Source of the DNA: an uncultured Clostridia bacterium | GTDB taxonomy: Bacteria; Bacillota; Clostridia; UMGS1810 | Direction: 5' to 3' | DNA length: 32,808 nucleotides | Assembly (NCBI GenBank): GCA_934454585.1 | Contig: CAKSFP010000029.1 | Coordinates: 1-32,808 of the forward strand | Made by a program: the position numbers and the translations under genes | The notes under the pieces: model-generated | What the model was told of the DNA's origin: nothing | Seen by the model: the letters and a program-made list of their open reading frames with translations, nothing else | Database searches by the model: none | Part shown: piece after piece, positions 24,378-32,686 of the stretch | Layout of the letters: each line of letters opens with the position of its first letter | Numbering within the stretch: position 1 is the stretch's first letter

Positions 24378-24510
24378 TAATATTGCGAACACAAAAAATA
24401 TAAAAGCAACTTGTTTCGTTCATCGAATTCGTTTTTGCACCACATCGAATCGGGAGCGTATTTTTTGCCGCCCGGCGGCGCAAGATCTATATGGCAGGAG
24501 GAGAACAGTC

Positions 24511-26691
24511 GTGAAAATCATTAAAAGGAGCGGTACGGAGGCCACATTCGACATATCAAAAATAATAGTGGCGATTACAAAAGCAAACAACAGCGTTGCG
24601 CAAAATATGCGTCTGAGTACAGAGCAGATCCGCGAGATTGCGGACAGGGTGTCCGCAGAATGTCTCAGTGCCACAAGGGCACTCAGTGTCGAGGAGATAC
24701 AAGACCTTGTGGAAAATGAAATAATGGACAGAAAGGCTTTTACCGTAGCAAGGGCATACATTACATACCGCTATACCCGTGCGCTCGTGCGCAAGACCAA
24801 CACGACGGACGATCAGATTCTCACCCTCATAGAGTGCAACAACGAGGAAGTAAAACAGGAAAACTCCAACAAGAATCCGACCGTCAACAGCGTTCAGCGC
24901 GACTATATGGCAGGCGAGATAAGCAAGGACATCACAAAAAGACTCCTTTTGCCGCAAGATATAGTAAAGGCTCACGAGGAAGGACTTATACATTTTCACG
25001 ATGCGGACTATTTTGCCCAGCATATGCACAACTGCGACCTGGTGAACCTTGAAGATATGCTGCAAAACGGAACGGTTATATCAGGCACGATGATAGAAAA
25101 GCCGCACAGTTTTTCCACGGCGTGCAACATTGCAACTCAGATAATCGCCCAGGTAGCGTCGTCACAGTACGGCGGTCAGAGTATATCGCTCACTCACCTG
25201 GCACCGTTCGTTGATGTGAGCCGCAAAAAAATCCGCCGCGATGTGGAAGTGGAGATAGCTGCCATAAACGCAGCGCCGAGCGAAGAAATCGTTGCGGAAA
25301 TAGTCGAAAAAAGACTGCGTGCCGAAATAGAAAAAGGCTGCCAGATGATTCAGTACCAGGTTGTAACGCTGATGACAACAAACGGTCAGGCACCTTTTGT
25401 AACAGTGTTTATGTACCTCAACGAAGCAAAGGACGCGCAGACAAAGCACGACCTTGCAATGATAATAGAAGAAATGCTCCGTCAGCGCATAGTCGGCGTG
25501 AAGAACGAAGCCGGCGTATGGATTACCCCGGCGTTCCCAAAGCTGATATATGTGCTTGAGGAGGACAATATACACGAGGATTCCAAGTACTATTACCTGA
25601 CGCGGCTTGCGGCTAAATGCACCGCAAAGCGCATGGTTCCGGACTATATATCAGAAAAAATGATGCTGCGCCTCAAGGTAGACAAAAACGGCGAAGGTCA
25701 CTGCTACACCTGCATGGGCTGCCGTTCGTTCCTCACCCCGTATGTCGATCCGGAGACGAACAAACCCAAGTATTACGGCAGATTCAACCAGGGGGTTGTT
25801 ACGATAAACCTCGTTGATGTGGCGCTCTCGTCCGGCGGAGACATGGAAAGATTCTGGAAAATATTCGATGAAAGACTCGACCTGTGCTACCGCGCGCTTA
25901 TGTGCCGTCACAACAGACTCAAAGGCACTCTGAGCGATGCCGCGCCGATACTCTGGCAGTATGGCGCCCTGGCAAGGCTGAAAAAGGGAGAAAAGATAGA
26001 CAAACTGCTCTACGGAGGATATTCCACAATATCCCTCGGGTATGCCGGACTTTACGAATGTGTGAAGTACATGACGGGCAAGTCACACACCGACCCGACC
26101 GCAACACCGTTTGCGTTGAGCGTGATGAAGTATCTCAACAAAGCTACAAAAGAGTGGAAGGCAAAGGAGAACATAGATTTCAGCATTTACGGCACTCCGC
26201 TGGAGTCGACCACATACAAATTTTCGAAGTGTCTGCAAAAGAGATTCGGCATAATCCCCGGAATCACGGACAAAAACTATATCACAAACAGCTATCATGT
26301 TCATGTGACGGAGAAGATAGACGCATTTGAAAAACTGGCATTTGAATCACAGTTTCAAGAGCTGTCTCCCGGCGGCGCAATAAGCTATGTGGAAGTGCCG
26401 AATATGCAAAACAACCTTGATGCGGTAATCGCCGTGATGAAATTCATCTACGACAACATCATGTATGCGGAGCTGAACACAAAATCCGACTACTGCCAGG
26501 TGTGCGGATTTGACGGCGAAATTCAGATTAAGACGGATAAGGACGGAAAACTTATATGGCAGTGCCCCAACTGCGGCAACACAGATCAGACAAAGATGAA
26601 TGTGGCAAGACGCACCTGCGGCTACATAGGCACGCAATTCTGGAACCAGGGGCGCACCCAGGAGATAAAAGAAAGAGTCCTTCATCTGTAA
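24511..26691 (+). CDS. nrdD: Anaerobic ribonucleoside-triphosphate reductase
   Basis: 726 residues. This class III enzyme reduces ribonucleotides to deoxyribonucleotides with a glycyl radical and works only without oxygen. Residues 1-95 are the ATP-cone allosteric domain (KIIKRSGTEATFDISKIIVA). The core has the substrate-site segments MHNCDLVNLEDML and CYTCMGCRSFLTPYVDP. Near the C-terminus four cysteines (662, 665, 685, 688) form the zinc site, and RRTCGYIG holds the radical Gly704. The GTG at 24511 follows AGGAGG by nine bases and starts at the family's usual N-terminus; the open frame further upstream runs through the promoter and is not coding. nrdG follows 10 bases later. Confidence 0.96.
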   Translation: MKIIKRSGTEATFDISKIIVAITKANNSVAQNMRLSTEQIREIADRVSAECLSATRALSVEEIQDLVENEIMDRKAFTVARAYITYRYTRALVRKTNTTDDQILTLIECNNEEVKQENSNKNPTVNSVQRDYMAGEISKDITKRLLLPQDIVKAHEEGLIHFHDADYFAQHMHNCDLVNLEDMLQNGTVISGTMIEKPHSFSTACNIATQIIAQVASSQYGGQSISLTHLAPFVDVSRKKIRRDVEVEIAAINAAPSEEIVAEIVEKRLRAEIEKGCQMIQYQVVTLMTTNGQAPFVTVFMYLNEAKDAQTKHDLAMIIEEMLRQRIVGVKNEAGVWITPAFPKLIYVLEEDNIHEDSKYYYLTRLAAKCTAKRMVPDYISEKMMLRLKVDKNGEGHCYTCMGCRSFLTPYVDPETNKPKYYGRFNQGVVTINLVDVALSSGGDMERFWKIFDERLDLCYRALMCRHNRLKGTLSDAAPILWQYGALARLKKGEKIDKLLYGGYSTISLGYAGLYECVKYMTGKSHTDPTATPFALSVMKYLNKATKEWKAKENIDFSIYGTPLESTTYKFSKCLQKRFGIIPGITDKNYITNSYHVHVTEKIDAFEKLAFESQFQELSPGGAISYVEVPNMQNNLDAVIAVMKFIYDNIMYAELNTKSDYCQVCGFDGEIQIKTDKDGKLIWQCPNCGNTDQTKMNVARRTCGYIGTQFWNQGRTQEIKERVLHL

Positions 26692-26701
26692 AGAGGCAAT
26701 T

Positions 26702-27226
26702 ATGAACTACGGAGAGATAAAAAACTGCGACATAGCAAACGGCATCGGCGTGAGGGTATCATTGTTTGTATCCGGCTGCACCCACAGGTGCAAAAACTGC
26801 TTTAACGAGCAAACATGGGATTTCAATTTCGGCGAGCCGTTTACGGCGCAGACAGAGCAAAAAATAATAGACATGCTTGAGCCGTCGTATATCGACGGAC
26901 TGACGGTTCTCGGCGGTGAACCTTTCGAGCCGGCCAACCAAAGGGCACTGCTGCCATTTATAAAGAGGGTGCGCAGCATCTATCCGCAAAAGAGCATCTG
27001 GTTCTACAGCGGATATCTGTTTGACAAAGAGCTGCTTGAAGAAAGCCGGGCGCGCTGCGAATGTACCGACGAGTTGCTGTCATATATCGATGTGCTTGTG
27101 GACGGCGAATATGTCGAGGAGAAAAGGAACATCTCCCTCAGTTTCCGCGGTTCGGAGAATCAGCGGATAATAGATGTGCCGGCAAGTCTCGGTGCAAACA
27201 CCGTCGTTACAAAACAATACCGATAA
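26702..27226 (+). CDS. nrdG: Anaerobic ribonucleotide reductase activating protein
   Basis: 174 residues, a radical SAM enzyme that creates the glycyl radical on NrdD. The 4Fe-4S cluster cysteines are Cys26, Cys30 and Cys33 in SGCTHRCKNCFN. The glycine-rich SAM segment is TVLGGEPFEP, and IWFYSGYLFDKEL follows as in other NrdG proteins. Size is normal for the family. It is co-transcribed with nrdD and shares its NrdR-type control. Confidence 0.95.
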   Translation: MNYGEIKNCDIANGIGVRVSLFVSGCTHRCKNCFNEQTWDFNFGEPFTAQTEQKIIDMLEPSYIDGLTVLGGEPFEPANQRALLPFIKRVRSIYPQKSIWFYSGYLFDKELLEESRARCECTDELLSYIDVLVDGEYVEEKRNISLSFRGSENQRIIDVPASLGANTVVTKQYR

Positions 27227-27398
27227 TCGGAATTTACAGGTTTAATTTCTGCAAGGATGCTTATAAGGATGAATGTGTATATTTTATTTTAACAAAGCGA
27301 GTTCAGCGCTACTGCACTGCTGTCCGAGCGACTTAAAATAAAATATATACATTCATCCGATGCAAATCAGATTTTGTAAGTCTGAATTCCATTTCAGG

Positions 27399-27436
27399 CA
27401 CTGCGAAGTTACCCTATCACTTCGCAGTGTATTTTT
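27399..27436 (+). terminator. Terminator hairpin, unit 1 (nrdDG)
   Basis: CACTGCGAAGT (27399-27409) and ACTTCGCAGTG (27419-27429) are perfect complements around a 9-base loop, followed by TATTTTTTT. Confidence 0.9.
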
Positions 27437-27550
27437 TTATTTTAACAAAGCGAGTCCAGCGCTACTGCACTGCTGTCCGAGCGACTTAAAATAAAATATA
27501 CACATTCGTCCGGCGCGAATTAGATTTTTCAGTCCAAATTCCATTTCAGG

Positions 27551-27588
27551 CACTGCGAAGTTACCCTATCACTTCGCAGTGTATTTTT
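27551..27588 (+). terminator. Terminator hairpin, unit 2
   Basis: Identical stem and loop to unit 1 at 27551-27561 and 27571-27581, followed by TATTTTTT. Confidence 0.9.
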
Positions 27589-27628
27589 TATATGTTTATA
27601 AGATTTGGCTAAAATTCAAGATAATATA

Positions 27629-27657
27629 TTTACAATTCATTCATAATGTGGTAATAT
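27629..27657 (+). promoter_or_regulatory. oadB promoter
   Basis: TTTACA (27629-27634), 17 bases, TAATAT (27652-27657); 40 bases before the oadB start codon. Confidence 0.7.
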
Positions 27658-27697
27658 AGAAAACAAGCATAAACACAATATACGGAGGTATGGAATC

Positions 27698-28795
27698 TTG
27701 GAATTTCTGTTATCAAACATAGGTGATATTACCTGGCAAATGGTTGTCATGTGGGCAATCGGCGGAGTGCTCATTTACCTTGCCATAGCCAAGGACATGG
27801 AGCCGACACTGCTTTTGCCGATGGGATTCGGCGCAATACTGGTCAATCTGCCGAACTCGGGCGCCATAGGCGTTGACGGGGCGCTGCAGACGCTGTATGA
27901 CGCCGGCATAGCAAACGAGCTTTTCCCGCTCATTTTGTTCATAGGCATCGGCGCAATGATAGACTTCGGTCCGCTGCTCTCCAACCCGAAACTTATGATT
28001 TTCGGCGCTGCGGCGCAGTTTGGCATATTCTTCACCCTGTGCACAGCGTCCATATTCTTTGATATAAACGACGCGGCGTCAATAGCCGTCATCGGTGCGG
28101 CAGACGGTCCCACATCAATCGTCGTTGCAAATATGCTCAACTCAAAATATCTCGGCGCAATAATGGTGGCGGCATACTCATACATGGCATTGGTACCGAT
28201 AATTCAGCCGCCGGTCATAAAACTGCTCACCACAAAAAAAGAGCGCCTCATCCGCATGGAATATAAGGCACAGCAGGTGTCCAAAACCACAAAAATACTC
28301 TTTCCCATAATCATAACCGTGATTGCCGGTCTTGTGGCGCCCGACTCTGTGTCGCTCATAGGTTTCCTCATGTTCGGCAACCTGATAAGAGAGTGCGGTG
28401 TGCTTAACTCTCTTTCCGAGACGGCGCAGAAAGTTCTTGCAAACCTCATCACAATATTTTTGGGCATAACCATCGCAACCAAGATGCAGGCGGAACTGTT
28501 TTTACAGATTGATACTCTCATCATCCTGGGGCTCGGACTTGTGGCGTTCATATTCGACACCGCCGGCGGAGTGATTTTTGCAAAAATACTGAATATCTTC
28601 CTCAAAAAGAAGATTAACCCTATGATAGGCGCAGCGGGCATTTCGGCATTCCCCATGTCCGGCAGAACCGTTCATAAGATGGGTCTTGCCGAGGATAATC
28701 AGAATTTTCTGCTTATGCATTCAATCGGCGTCAATGTTTCCGGTCAGATTGCCTCTGTCATTGCCGGCGGTCTGATACTCAATTTCTTTATGTAA
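27698..28795 (+). CDS. Sodium-translocating decarboxylase beta subunit (OadB/GcdB/MmdB type)
   Basis: 365 residues, about nine to eleven membrane helices. This subunit decarboxylates a carboxybiotin carrier and pumps Na+ outward. The family hallmarks are present: PMGFGAILVNLPNSG, IGIGAMIDFGPLLSNP, GAADGPTSIVVAN with the conserved aspartate, and ISAFPMSGRTVHKMG. The TTG at 27698 is the start: GGAGG lies nine bases before it, while the nearby ATG (27690) opens only a ten-codon frame. No carboxyltransferase, biotin carrier or other alpha subunit is nearby, so which acid is decarboxylated (oxaloacetate, methylmalonyl-CoA, glutaconyl-CoA) cannot be told. A tiny membrane protein follows. Confidence 0.93.
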   Translation: MEFLLSNIGDITWQMVVMWAIGGVLIYLAIAKDMEPTLLLPMGFGAILVNLPNSGAIGVDGALQTLYDAGIANELFPLILFIGIGAMIDFGPLLSNPKLMIFGAAAQFGIFFTLCTASIFFDINDAASIAVIGAADGPTSIVVANMLNSKYLGAIMVAAYSYMALVPIIQPPVIKLLTTKKERLIRMEYKAQQVSKTTKILFPIIITVIAGLVAPDSVSLIGFLMFGNLIRECGVLNSLSETAQKVLANLITIFLGITIATKMQAELFLQIDTLIILGLGLVAFIFDTAGGVIFAKILNIFLKKKINPMIGAAGISAFPMSGRTVHKMGLAEDNQNFLLMHSIGVNVSGQIASVIAGGLILNFFM

Positions 28796-28807
28796 GGAGT
28801 GGCAGAT

Positions 28808-28936
28808 ATGAATATAAATCCAATGAATTTTATATATAACCTGAAGTACATGGGGTGGGGTATGCTCGGCATACTCGCCGTCATGGCGGTCATAATAATC
28901 GTGACAATGATACTGAACAAGATAACTCAAAAGTAA
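28808..28936 (+). CDS. OadG-related small membrane subunit
   Basis: A 42-residue protein reading MNINPMNFIYNLKYMGWGML then a single hydrophobic helix (GILAVMAVIIIVTMILNKIT) and a basic end. AAGGAG precedes the ATG, and the gene starts 12 bases after oadB in the same transcript, before the terminator. Short one-helix proteins with a G-M-L-G-I start to the helix and LNK at its end are found directly after oadB in many Clostridia and are thought to replace the larger gamma subunit OadG. It probably stabilises the pump. It is too short for default gene callers. Confidence 0.75.
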   Translation: MNINPMNFIYNLKYMGWGMLGILAVMAVIIIVTMILNKITQK

Positions 28937-28943
28937 GTTTGGT

Positions 28944-28979
28944 TCGGGAGGACGCAAAGCGCATCCTCCCGATTTTTTT
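28944..28979 (+). terminator. Terminator of the oadB unit
   Basis: TCGGGAGGA (28944-28952) pairs with TCCTCCCGA (28964-28972), with a further GC/GC inside, then seven T. It overlaps the stop of the convergent oxidoreductase gene. Confidence 0.88.
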
Positions 28980-30195
28980 ATCTCATTTCATCAAGCCTTA
29001 CAACTCTGTCCTCAATCATGGCTTTCTCCGCAGCCTGACACATCACATGACTCTGAACCGAGTTAGATATCTCTGTGCCGTGGGTCACGCCGCCGAGCAT
29101 ACTGTCATAAAACGCTTTTGACATTCCGAAATCTCCGCCGCCGTGGTCGCCGCCCTCGCTGTCATTTCCGCAGCGGTATTCCTTCGTTTTGCGTGTAATC
29201 CCGTTGAATACGGATATTGTGCCGTTTGAAAACTCGGCGTAGATTCTGCCCTTTGTGCCGCCGATGTCGGTCACTCTGCCGTCCAGGAAGCCTGTCATGG
29301 TGAGGGTTGCCGTCACACCGCCGTCAAATCTCATGTTCACGGTCTGGTGATCGACAACATCGTTGTCGCAACGGTATACGCACCTCCCGTAAGGCCCTTT
29401 TTCAAGCGCGGTTTGTATGTCGTCAAATTCCCCCTGTTTCAGCGCAGCCTCTCTTATCCACTCCACCTCATCATAGAGTTTCAGGCAGTTGTAACGGCAG
29501 TCATCACGAACAGAGCAATCCATGCACCTGTCGGCGCTGCCCTTCGGCGCCATTTCGGTGCGAAACAGATATCTCCCCCCAAACGACGAAATTTCTATGC
29601 AATCTCTGCCGATGAGATAGAGCAACAAGTCGGTATCGTGACAGCATTTTGAAAAAATCATAGGGCTGCTTTCCTGCTTTTTTCTGAAAATGCCGCGGAC
29701 AAAACTATGAGCCATGTTCACCGTGCCCACACCCTCAGTGTGGTTAATCACAACCGGGTCACCTATCTCGCCGGATGCGATTATGTCATGGATTTTGGTG
29801 TAAAACTCGGTATACCTCAGCACATGACACACCTGAATGTTTACACCATTCTCCCGTGACGCCTTTTCTATGGCAAAGCACTCATCAAGTGACGGCGAAA
29901 TCGGTTTTTCAAGCAATATGTTTTTGTATCCCAGCTCTATTGCCGTCACGGTCGGTTCAAAATGCAGCTTGTCCGTGGTTCCGATTACTATTCCGTCTGC
30001 CGTGACGCCGTCGGAGAACATCTCGCTATAGCCGTCATATTGCTTTGGTATGCCGTACTTTGCGGCAATCTCCGCCCTCAGTTCCCGGTGCGGCTCCGCA
30101 ACCGCGATTATCTCGCATCCGAGTTTTGTGAGATTTTCCGCATAAATTCTGCTCCTACCGCCGCAGCTGACAAGTGCAATCGTCTTTTTTTTCAT
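28978..30195 (-). CDS. Gfo/Idh/MocA family oxidoreductase
   Basis: 405 residues. The N-terminal Rossmann fold begins KKKTIALVSCGGRSRIYAENL, binds NAD(P), and carries the family motif EKPISPSLDE with its catalytic lysine. VCHVLRYTEFYTKI leads into the beta-sheet substrate domain. A cysteine-rich insert RCMDCSVRDDCRYNC (C-x2-C-x5-C-x3-C) resembles the metal-binding segment of some sugar-processing members. These enzymes oxidise or epimerise sugars and inositols; the substrate is not predictable. ATG 30195 is chosen because GGAGG (30208-30204) is eight bases upstream; a TTG at 30201 is too near. Its upstream region shares a 31-bp element with nagA. Confidence 0.9.
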   Translation of the reverse strand: MKKKTIALVSCGGRSRIYAENLTKLGCEIIAVAEPHRELRAEIAAKYGIPKQYDGYSEMFSDGVTADGIVIGTTDKLHFEPTVTAIELGYKNILLEKPISPSLDECFAIEKASRENGVNIQVCHVLRYTEFYTKIHDIIASGEIGDPVVINHTEGVGTVNMAHSFVRGIFRKKQESSPMIFSKCCHDTDLLLYLIGRDCIEISSFGGRYLFRTEMAPKGSADRCMDCSVRDDCRYNCLKLYDEVEWIREAALKQGEFDDIQTALEKGPYGRCVYRCDNDVVDHQTVNMRFDGGVTATLTMTGFLDGRVTDIGGTKGRIYAEFSNGTISVFNGITRKTKEYRCGNDSEGGDHGGGDFGMSKAFYDSMLGGVTHGTEISNSVQSHVMCQAAEKAMIEDRVVRLDEMR

Positions 30196-30230
30196 ATTCA
30201 AAACCTCCGTGAAATCAATTTATTAAATTG

Positions 30231-30261
30231 TATCACCGTGCACCAAAAAAATCTTTGCAAA
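30231..30261 (-). promoter_or_regulatory. 31-bp shared promoter-proximal element, oxidoreductase copy
   Basis: Identical at 29 of 31 bases to 32642-32672, in the same position and orientation relative to its gene. On the minus strand it contains a possible -35 (TTGGTG, 30246-30241) and the sequence TGCACGGTGATA. A weak -10 lies near 30222-30217. It suggests common control of this gene and nagA. Confidence 0.6.
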
Positions 30262-30262
30262 T

Positions 30263-30442
30263 ATGAATATATCGCAAATTGCCGCCAAACTCGGGTACGA
30301 CAGTATCCATTACTTTTCGAGGCAATTCAAGCTGCGAACGGGCATGACGCCGACGGAATATCAAAAATCTGTGATAGCCCTGTCCGACGCGGCAAAATCA
30401 ATGAAAAGCGAACATAAAAAAGCAGTCGAAACCATCGTATAA
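30263..30442 (+). pseudogene. C-terminal HTH remnant of an AraC-type regulator
   Basis: 59 codons reading MNISQIAAKLGYDSIHYFSR, then QFKLRTGMTPTEYQKSVIAL, the second helix-turn-helix of AraC/XylS regulators with its F-x-R-x-F-K and G-x-T-P-x-x-Y signatures. The remainder of the roughly 270-residue regulator, including the first helix-turn-helix and the sensor domain, is missing; upstream lies the shared 31-bp element of the opposite-strand gene. No ribosome binding site is visible. It is a deletion remnant that points to former AraC-type control of this locus. Confidence 0.75.
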
Positions 30443-30466
30443 CCCGACGGTTTCAACTGCTTTTTT
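30416..30466. terminator. Bidirectional terminator between AraC remnant and NagB-like gene
   Basis: AAAAAGCAGT (30416-30425) pairs with ACTGCTTTTT (30456-30465), with GAAACC/GGTTTC continuing inside. T runs follow on both strands. Confidence 0.85.
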
Positions 30467-30483
30467 CGTTTGTCATTCAAGCA

Positions 30484-31458
30484 TTAATATCCGACTTTCT
30501 CCCAACACTCAAAGGGTGCGGCGATCTCCTCGCTCACATAAACCTGAGTTTTCATAAGCTGCAGCATAGAACTCGGCACCAGAGGTGTTACGGGGCCGTG
30601 GAGAACCAGTCTTGAGGTCATTCGCTGCCACGATGAGAAAGTATTGTTTGTGAGCAGTGCATGCACCTCTATCCTCTCCCTCGCGTTCTTCACATCGGAG
30701 GGGCCTATGGTAGCGGCTTTCGGCGGAACATCCGCCACATATCCGCTCTGTCCGAATACGCCGTGGAGTGAATTCTGCGCAACGGTAAGCGGATGCAGCG
30801 TTACCACGCGCGCCTCCATGCTGAGCCACTCGTCAATATCATACTGCCCGTCCTTCATTGACGGCAAAAACTCGCTGACGGGGTCTATGAACGCCATGTG
30901 ACCCGTCCATCCGGGAGATGAACTGCAGATATCGGCTCCGCCCTCGCCGCAGTCCGTAATCATCTTTGAGTAGTCCGCTATGTTCTTTGTTGTGGGGTAA
31001 TGCACATTTTCAAGCGACATACGCAGCTTTTCGTCAATCTGATACACAAGGTACTTGAGCATGGAATGTGCAAATCCCGCCTTGTAGGTCTCGGGGGCGA
31101 TGTTGCCCTGATCGTCCGCCCACTCGTCCATCGCGAATATGTGAACATTTCTGCAATCCACATTGAAATAATTGATAAGCTGAGCAAGCGGAATATATGT
31201 CTCCGGCTCGGGGTTGCCGAGGATGAGCGTTATCTTGCGGTTGTTCTCCGACGCCTCTTTGATTCTCGAAAACAGCGTCGCTATGAGTACCGGGTGCGGA
31301 TTCATCATCACTTTGATGTTGAAATCGGGGTTGGGATGTTTCTCCAAATCCTTTCCGCTGATCTTACGCAGACGCTCGCAAATCTCTCTGTCCTTAAACG
31401 GCACATAATCGCCGGGGACAAATTTTAAGTCGGTTGAGGGTTCAAATTTAATCTCCAT
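30484..31458 (-). CDS. NagB-like sugar-phosphate isomerase/deaminase family protein
   Basis: 324 residues, longer than the usual 240-270 of glucosamine-6-phosphate deaminase. The NagB/RpiA fold is shown by NVHIFAMDEWADDQG (Asp111, equivalent to the D in the family's MDEY), GWTGHMAFIDPVSE and AATIGPSDVKNARE. In NagB the loop reads G-x-D-G-H-I-A-F-N-E-P; here Thr185 stands at the aspartate position and Asp192 at the glutamate position, while His187 is kept. Activity as a normal deaminase is therefore uncertain. It overlaps nagA by 11 bases, so the two are translated together and should act in one amino-sugar or related pathway. Confidence 0.8.
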   Translation of the reverse strand: MEIKFEPSTDLKFVPGDYVPFKDREICERLRKISGKDLEKHPNPDFNIKVMMNPHPVLIATLFSRIKEASENNRKITLILGNPEPETYIPLAQLINYFNVDCRNVHIFAMDEWADDQGNIAPETYKAGFAHSMLKYLVYQIDEKLRMSLENVHYPTTKNIADYSKMITDCGEGGADICSSSPGWTGHMAFIDPVSEFLPSMKDGQYDIDEWLSMEARVVTLHPLTVAQNSLHGVFGQSGYVADVPPKAATIGPSDVKNARERIEVHALLTNNTFSSWQRMTSRLVLHGPVTPLVPSSMLQLMKTQVYVSEEIAAPFECWEKVGY

Positions 31459-32590
31459 GATATTCTTCTCCTTTTATAATTGTTTTGAGTACACTAAATC
31501 TATGGTCAACGATGATTATGTCGGCATCGTTACCTTTTCTTACTGCGCCTTTTGTGTGCATATTGAGCAGCCGTGCGGGATTTTTTGATGCATACCCGAA
31601 CACATCGCAAAGCGAACAACCTGTGTGCATCATCATGTTGGCGCAAGCTATGTCGAGCGTCATTCGCGAGCCGGCTATCTCTCCGCTGCGGTCAAAATTT
31701 ATGTCAAAAGCCTCCTCACAGCCGGGTATCGGCGGTCCGTCGGCAACAAAAGCGTCAGATATGAGGATTATCCTGTCCTTGCCCTTAATCTTGACAATCA
31801 GCCTCTGCAGATACGGATGAACATGGATTCCGAGAAAATCGCAGATGATCTCGGCATATATCCCGTCGTTATACTGCACCGCCTCGTCCACGCACACACC
31901 GCGGCATTCCGGGAAATTCTCCAGAGTTCCCGTTGCATTTGTATGATGCGTACCGAGCCTGAGTCCGTAAGGCATGAGCCGTTCAATCTCGCCCGGTGTC
32001 GCCTCGCTGTGAGCCACGCTGAACACGGCTCCGTCATTTACAGACTTGGCATACGCCACAAATTCCTCAATATTCTCCCTCTCGGGCGCAACGCACCACA
32101 CACGGGCGTTTTTTGCGGCACGGTCTGCGACGGGCACATAGTCCGCACGGTCTATCGCACCTTTCCACGGGTTCAGCTCTTTGTTGCAGCCGAATTTTGG
32201 GTTGAGATACGGTCCCTCCATGTAGTAACCGCCGAAATTGCGGAATTTTCCTCTCCCAACGGCGTCCTCTATCACATCCATGGCGGCTATGTATTCATCC
32301 GCAGTCAGGTTGAAGTAGAGCGCCGGAAGAACAGTCGTCACACCGTGGCGCAAAAGCGTATCCGACACGGTGTGCGGATCGTCATAAAAATATCTGTCGC
32401 CGTCTCCGTGGGTATGGATATCTATAAGTCCCGGTCCGGCGTAGTTTCCGCCGCCGTCAATAATCTCCGCCCCGAGCGGTATCTCAAGTTTTCTGCCGAA
32501 GTCGGTTATCTTTCCGTTCTCGGTCAGAATGACGCCGTCGGGAATCAGATGATCGGGCATGACAATCGTCACATTCTTTATCGCAAGCAT
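31448..32590 (-). CDS. nagA: N-acetylglucosamine-6-phosphate deacetylase
   Basis: 380 residues, amidohydrolase fold. The enzyme removes acetate from GlcNAc-6-phosphate. Metal and active-site residues are visible: His59 and His61 in DIHTHG, Glu125 in YYMEGPYLN, His194 in SVAHSEATP, His215/His216 in LGTHHTNA, and the catalytic Asp279 in ILISDAF. The C-terminus returns to the beta-sandwich (GAVRKGNDADIIIVD). GGAGGT precedes the ATG by five bases. It is first in a two-gene unit with the NagB-like gene. No GlcNAc transporter or kinase is in the window. Confidence 0.92.
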   Translation of the reverse strand: MLAIKNVTIVMPDHLIPDGVILTENGKITDFGRKLEIPLGAEIIDGGGNYAGPGLIDIHTHGDGDRYFYDDPHTVSDTLLRHGVTTVLPALYFNLTADEYIAAMDVIEDAVGRGKFRNFGGYYMEGPYLNPKFGCNKELNPWKGAIDRADYVPVADRAAKNARVWCVAPERENIEEFVAYAKSVNDGAVFSVAHSEATPGEIERLMPYGLRLGTHHTNATGTLENFPECRGVCVDEAVQYNDGIYAEIICDFLGIHVHPYLQRLIVKIKGKDRIILISDAFVADGPPIPGCEEAFDINFDRSGEIAGSRMTLDIACANMMMHTGCSLCDVFGYASKNPARLLNMHTKGAVRKGNDADIIIVDHRFSVLKTIIKGEEYHGD

Positions 32591-32627
32591 TGTGTACCTC
32601 CGTTTTTATTGCAAATCACCAATAATC

Positions 32628-32672
32628 TCTATACACAATTCTATCACCGTGCATCAAAAAAATCTTTACAAA
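32628..32672 (-). promoter_or_regulatory. nagA promoter region with the 31-bp shared element
   Basis: The element at 32642-32672 matches 30231-30261 at 29 of 31 bases. On the minus strand TTGATG (32657-32652), 18 bases and TATAGA (32633-32628) form a plausible promoter whose -35 lies in the element. The A/T-rich part upstream of the -35 is where an activator would bind. Confidence 0.6.
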
Positions 32673-32686
32673 ATAGGTCAAATAAT

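Larger units (their letters stand above)
27267..27590 (+). repeat. Tandem duplication of a 152-153-bp palindrome-plus-terminator module
   Basis: Each unit holds a 40-base core (CAAAGCGAG...GCGAC, 27293-27332 and again from about 27446), AT-rich inverted arms, a variable linker and a terminator hairpin. In unit 1 the arms 27267-27292 and 27333-27358 are 26 bases long with one mismatch. In unit 2 the left arm is shortened because it merges with the T run of the first terminator. The cores differ at one base. It fills the whole gap between nrdG and oadB apart from the oadB promoter; no coding potential is visible. Confidence 0.9.

Noticed and set aside
24259..24510. N-terminal extension of nrdD by 84 codons
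   Set aside because: It would include the NrdR-like boxes and the -10/-35; the GTG at 24511 has AGGAGG and gives the normal ATP-cone start.
27267..27590. CRISPR or transposon with inverted ends
   Set aside because: Only two units, the linkers are similar rather than unique, and no transposase or target duplication is visible; kept as a palindromic module.
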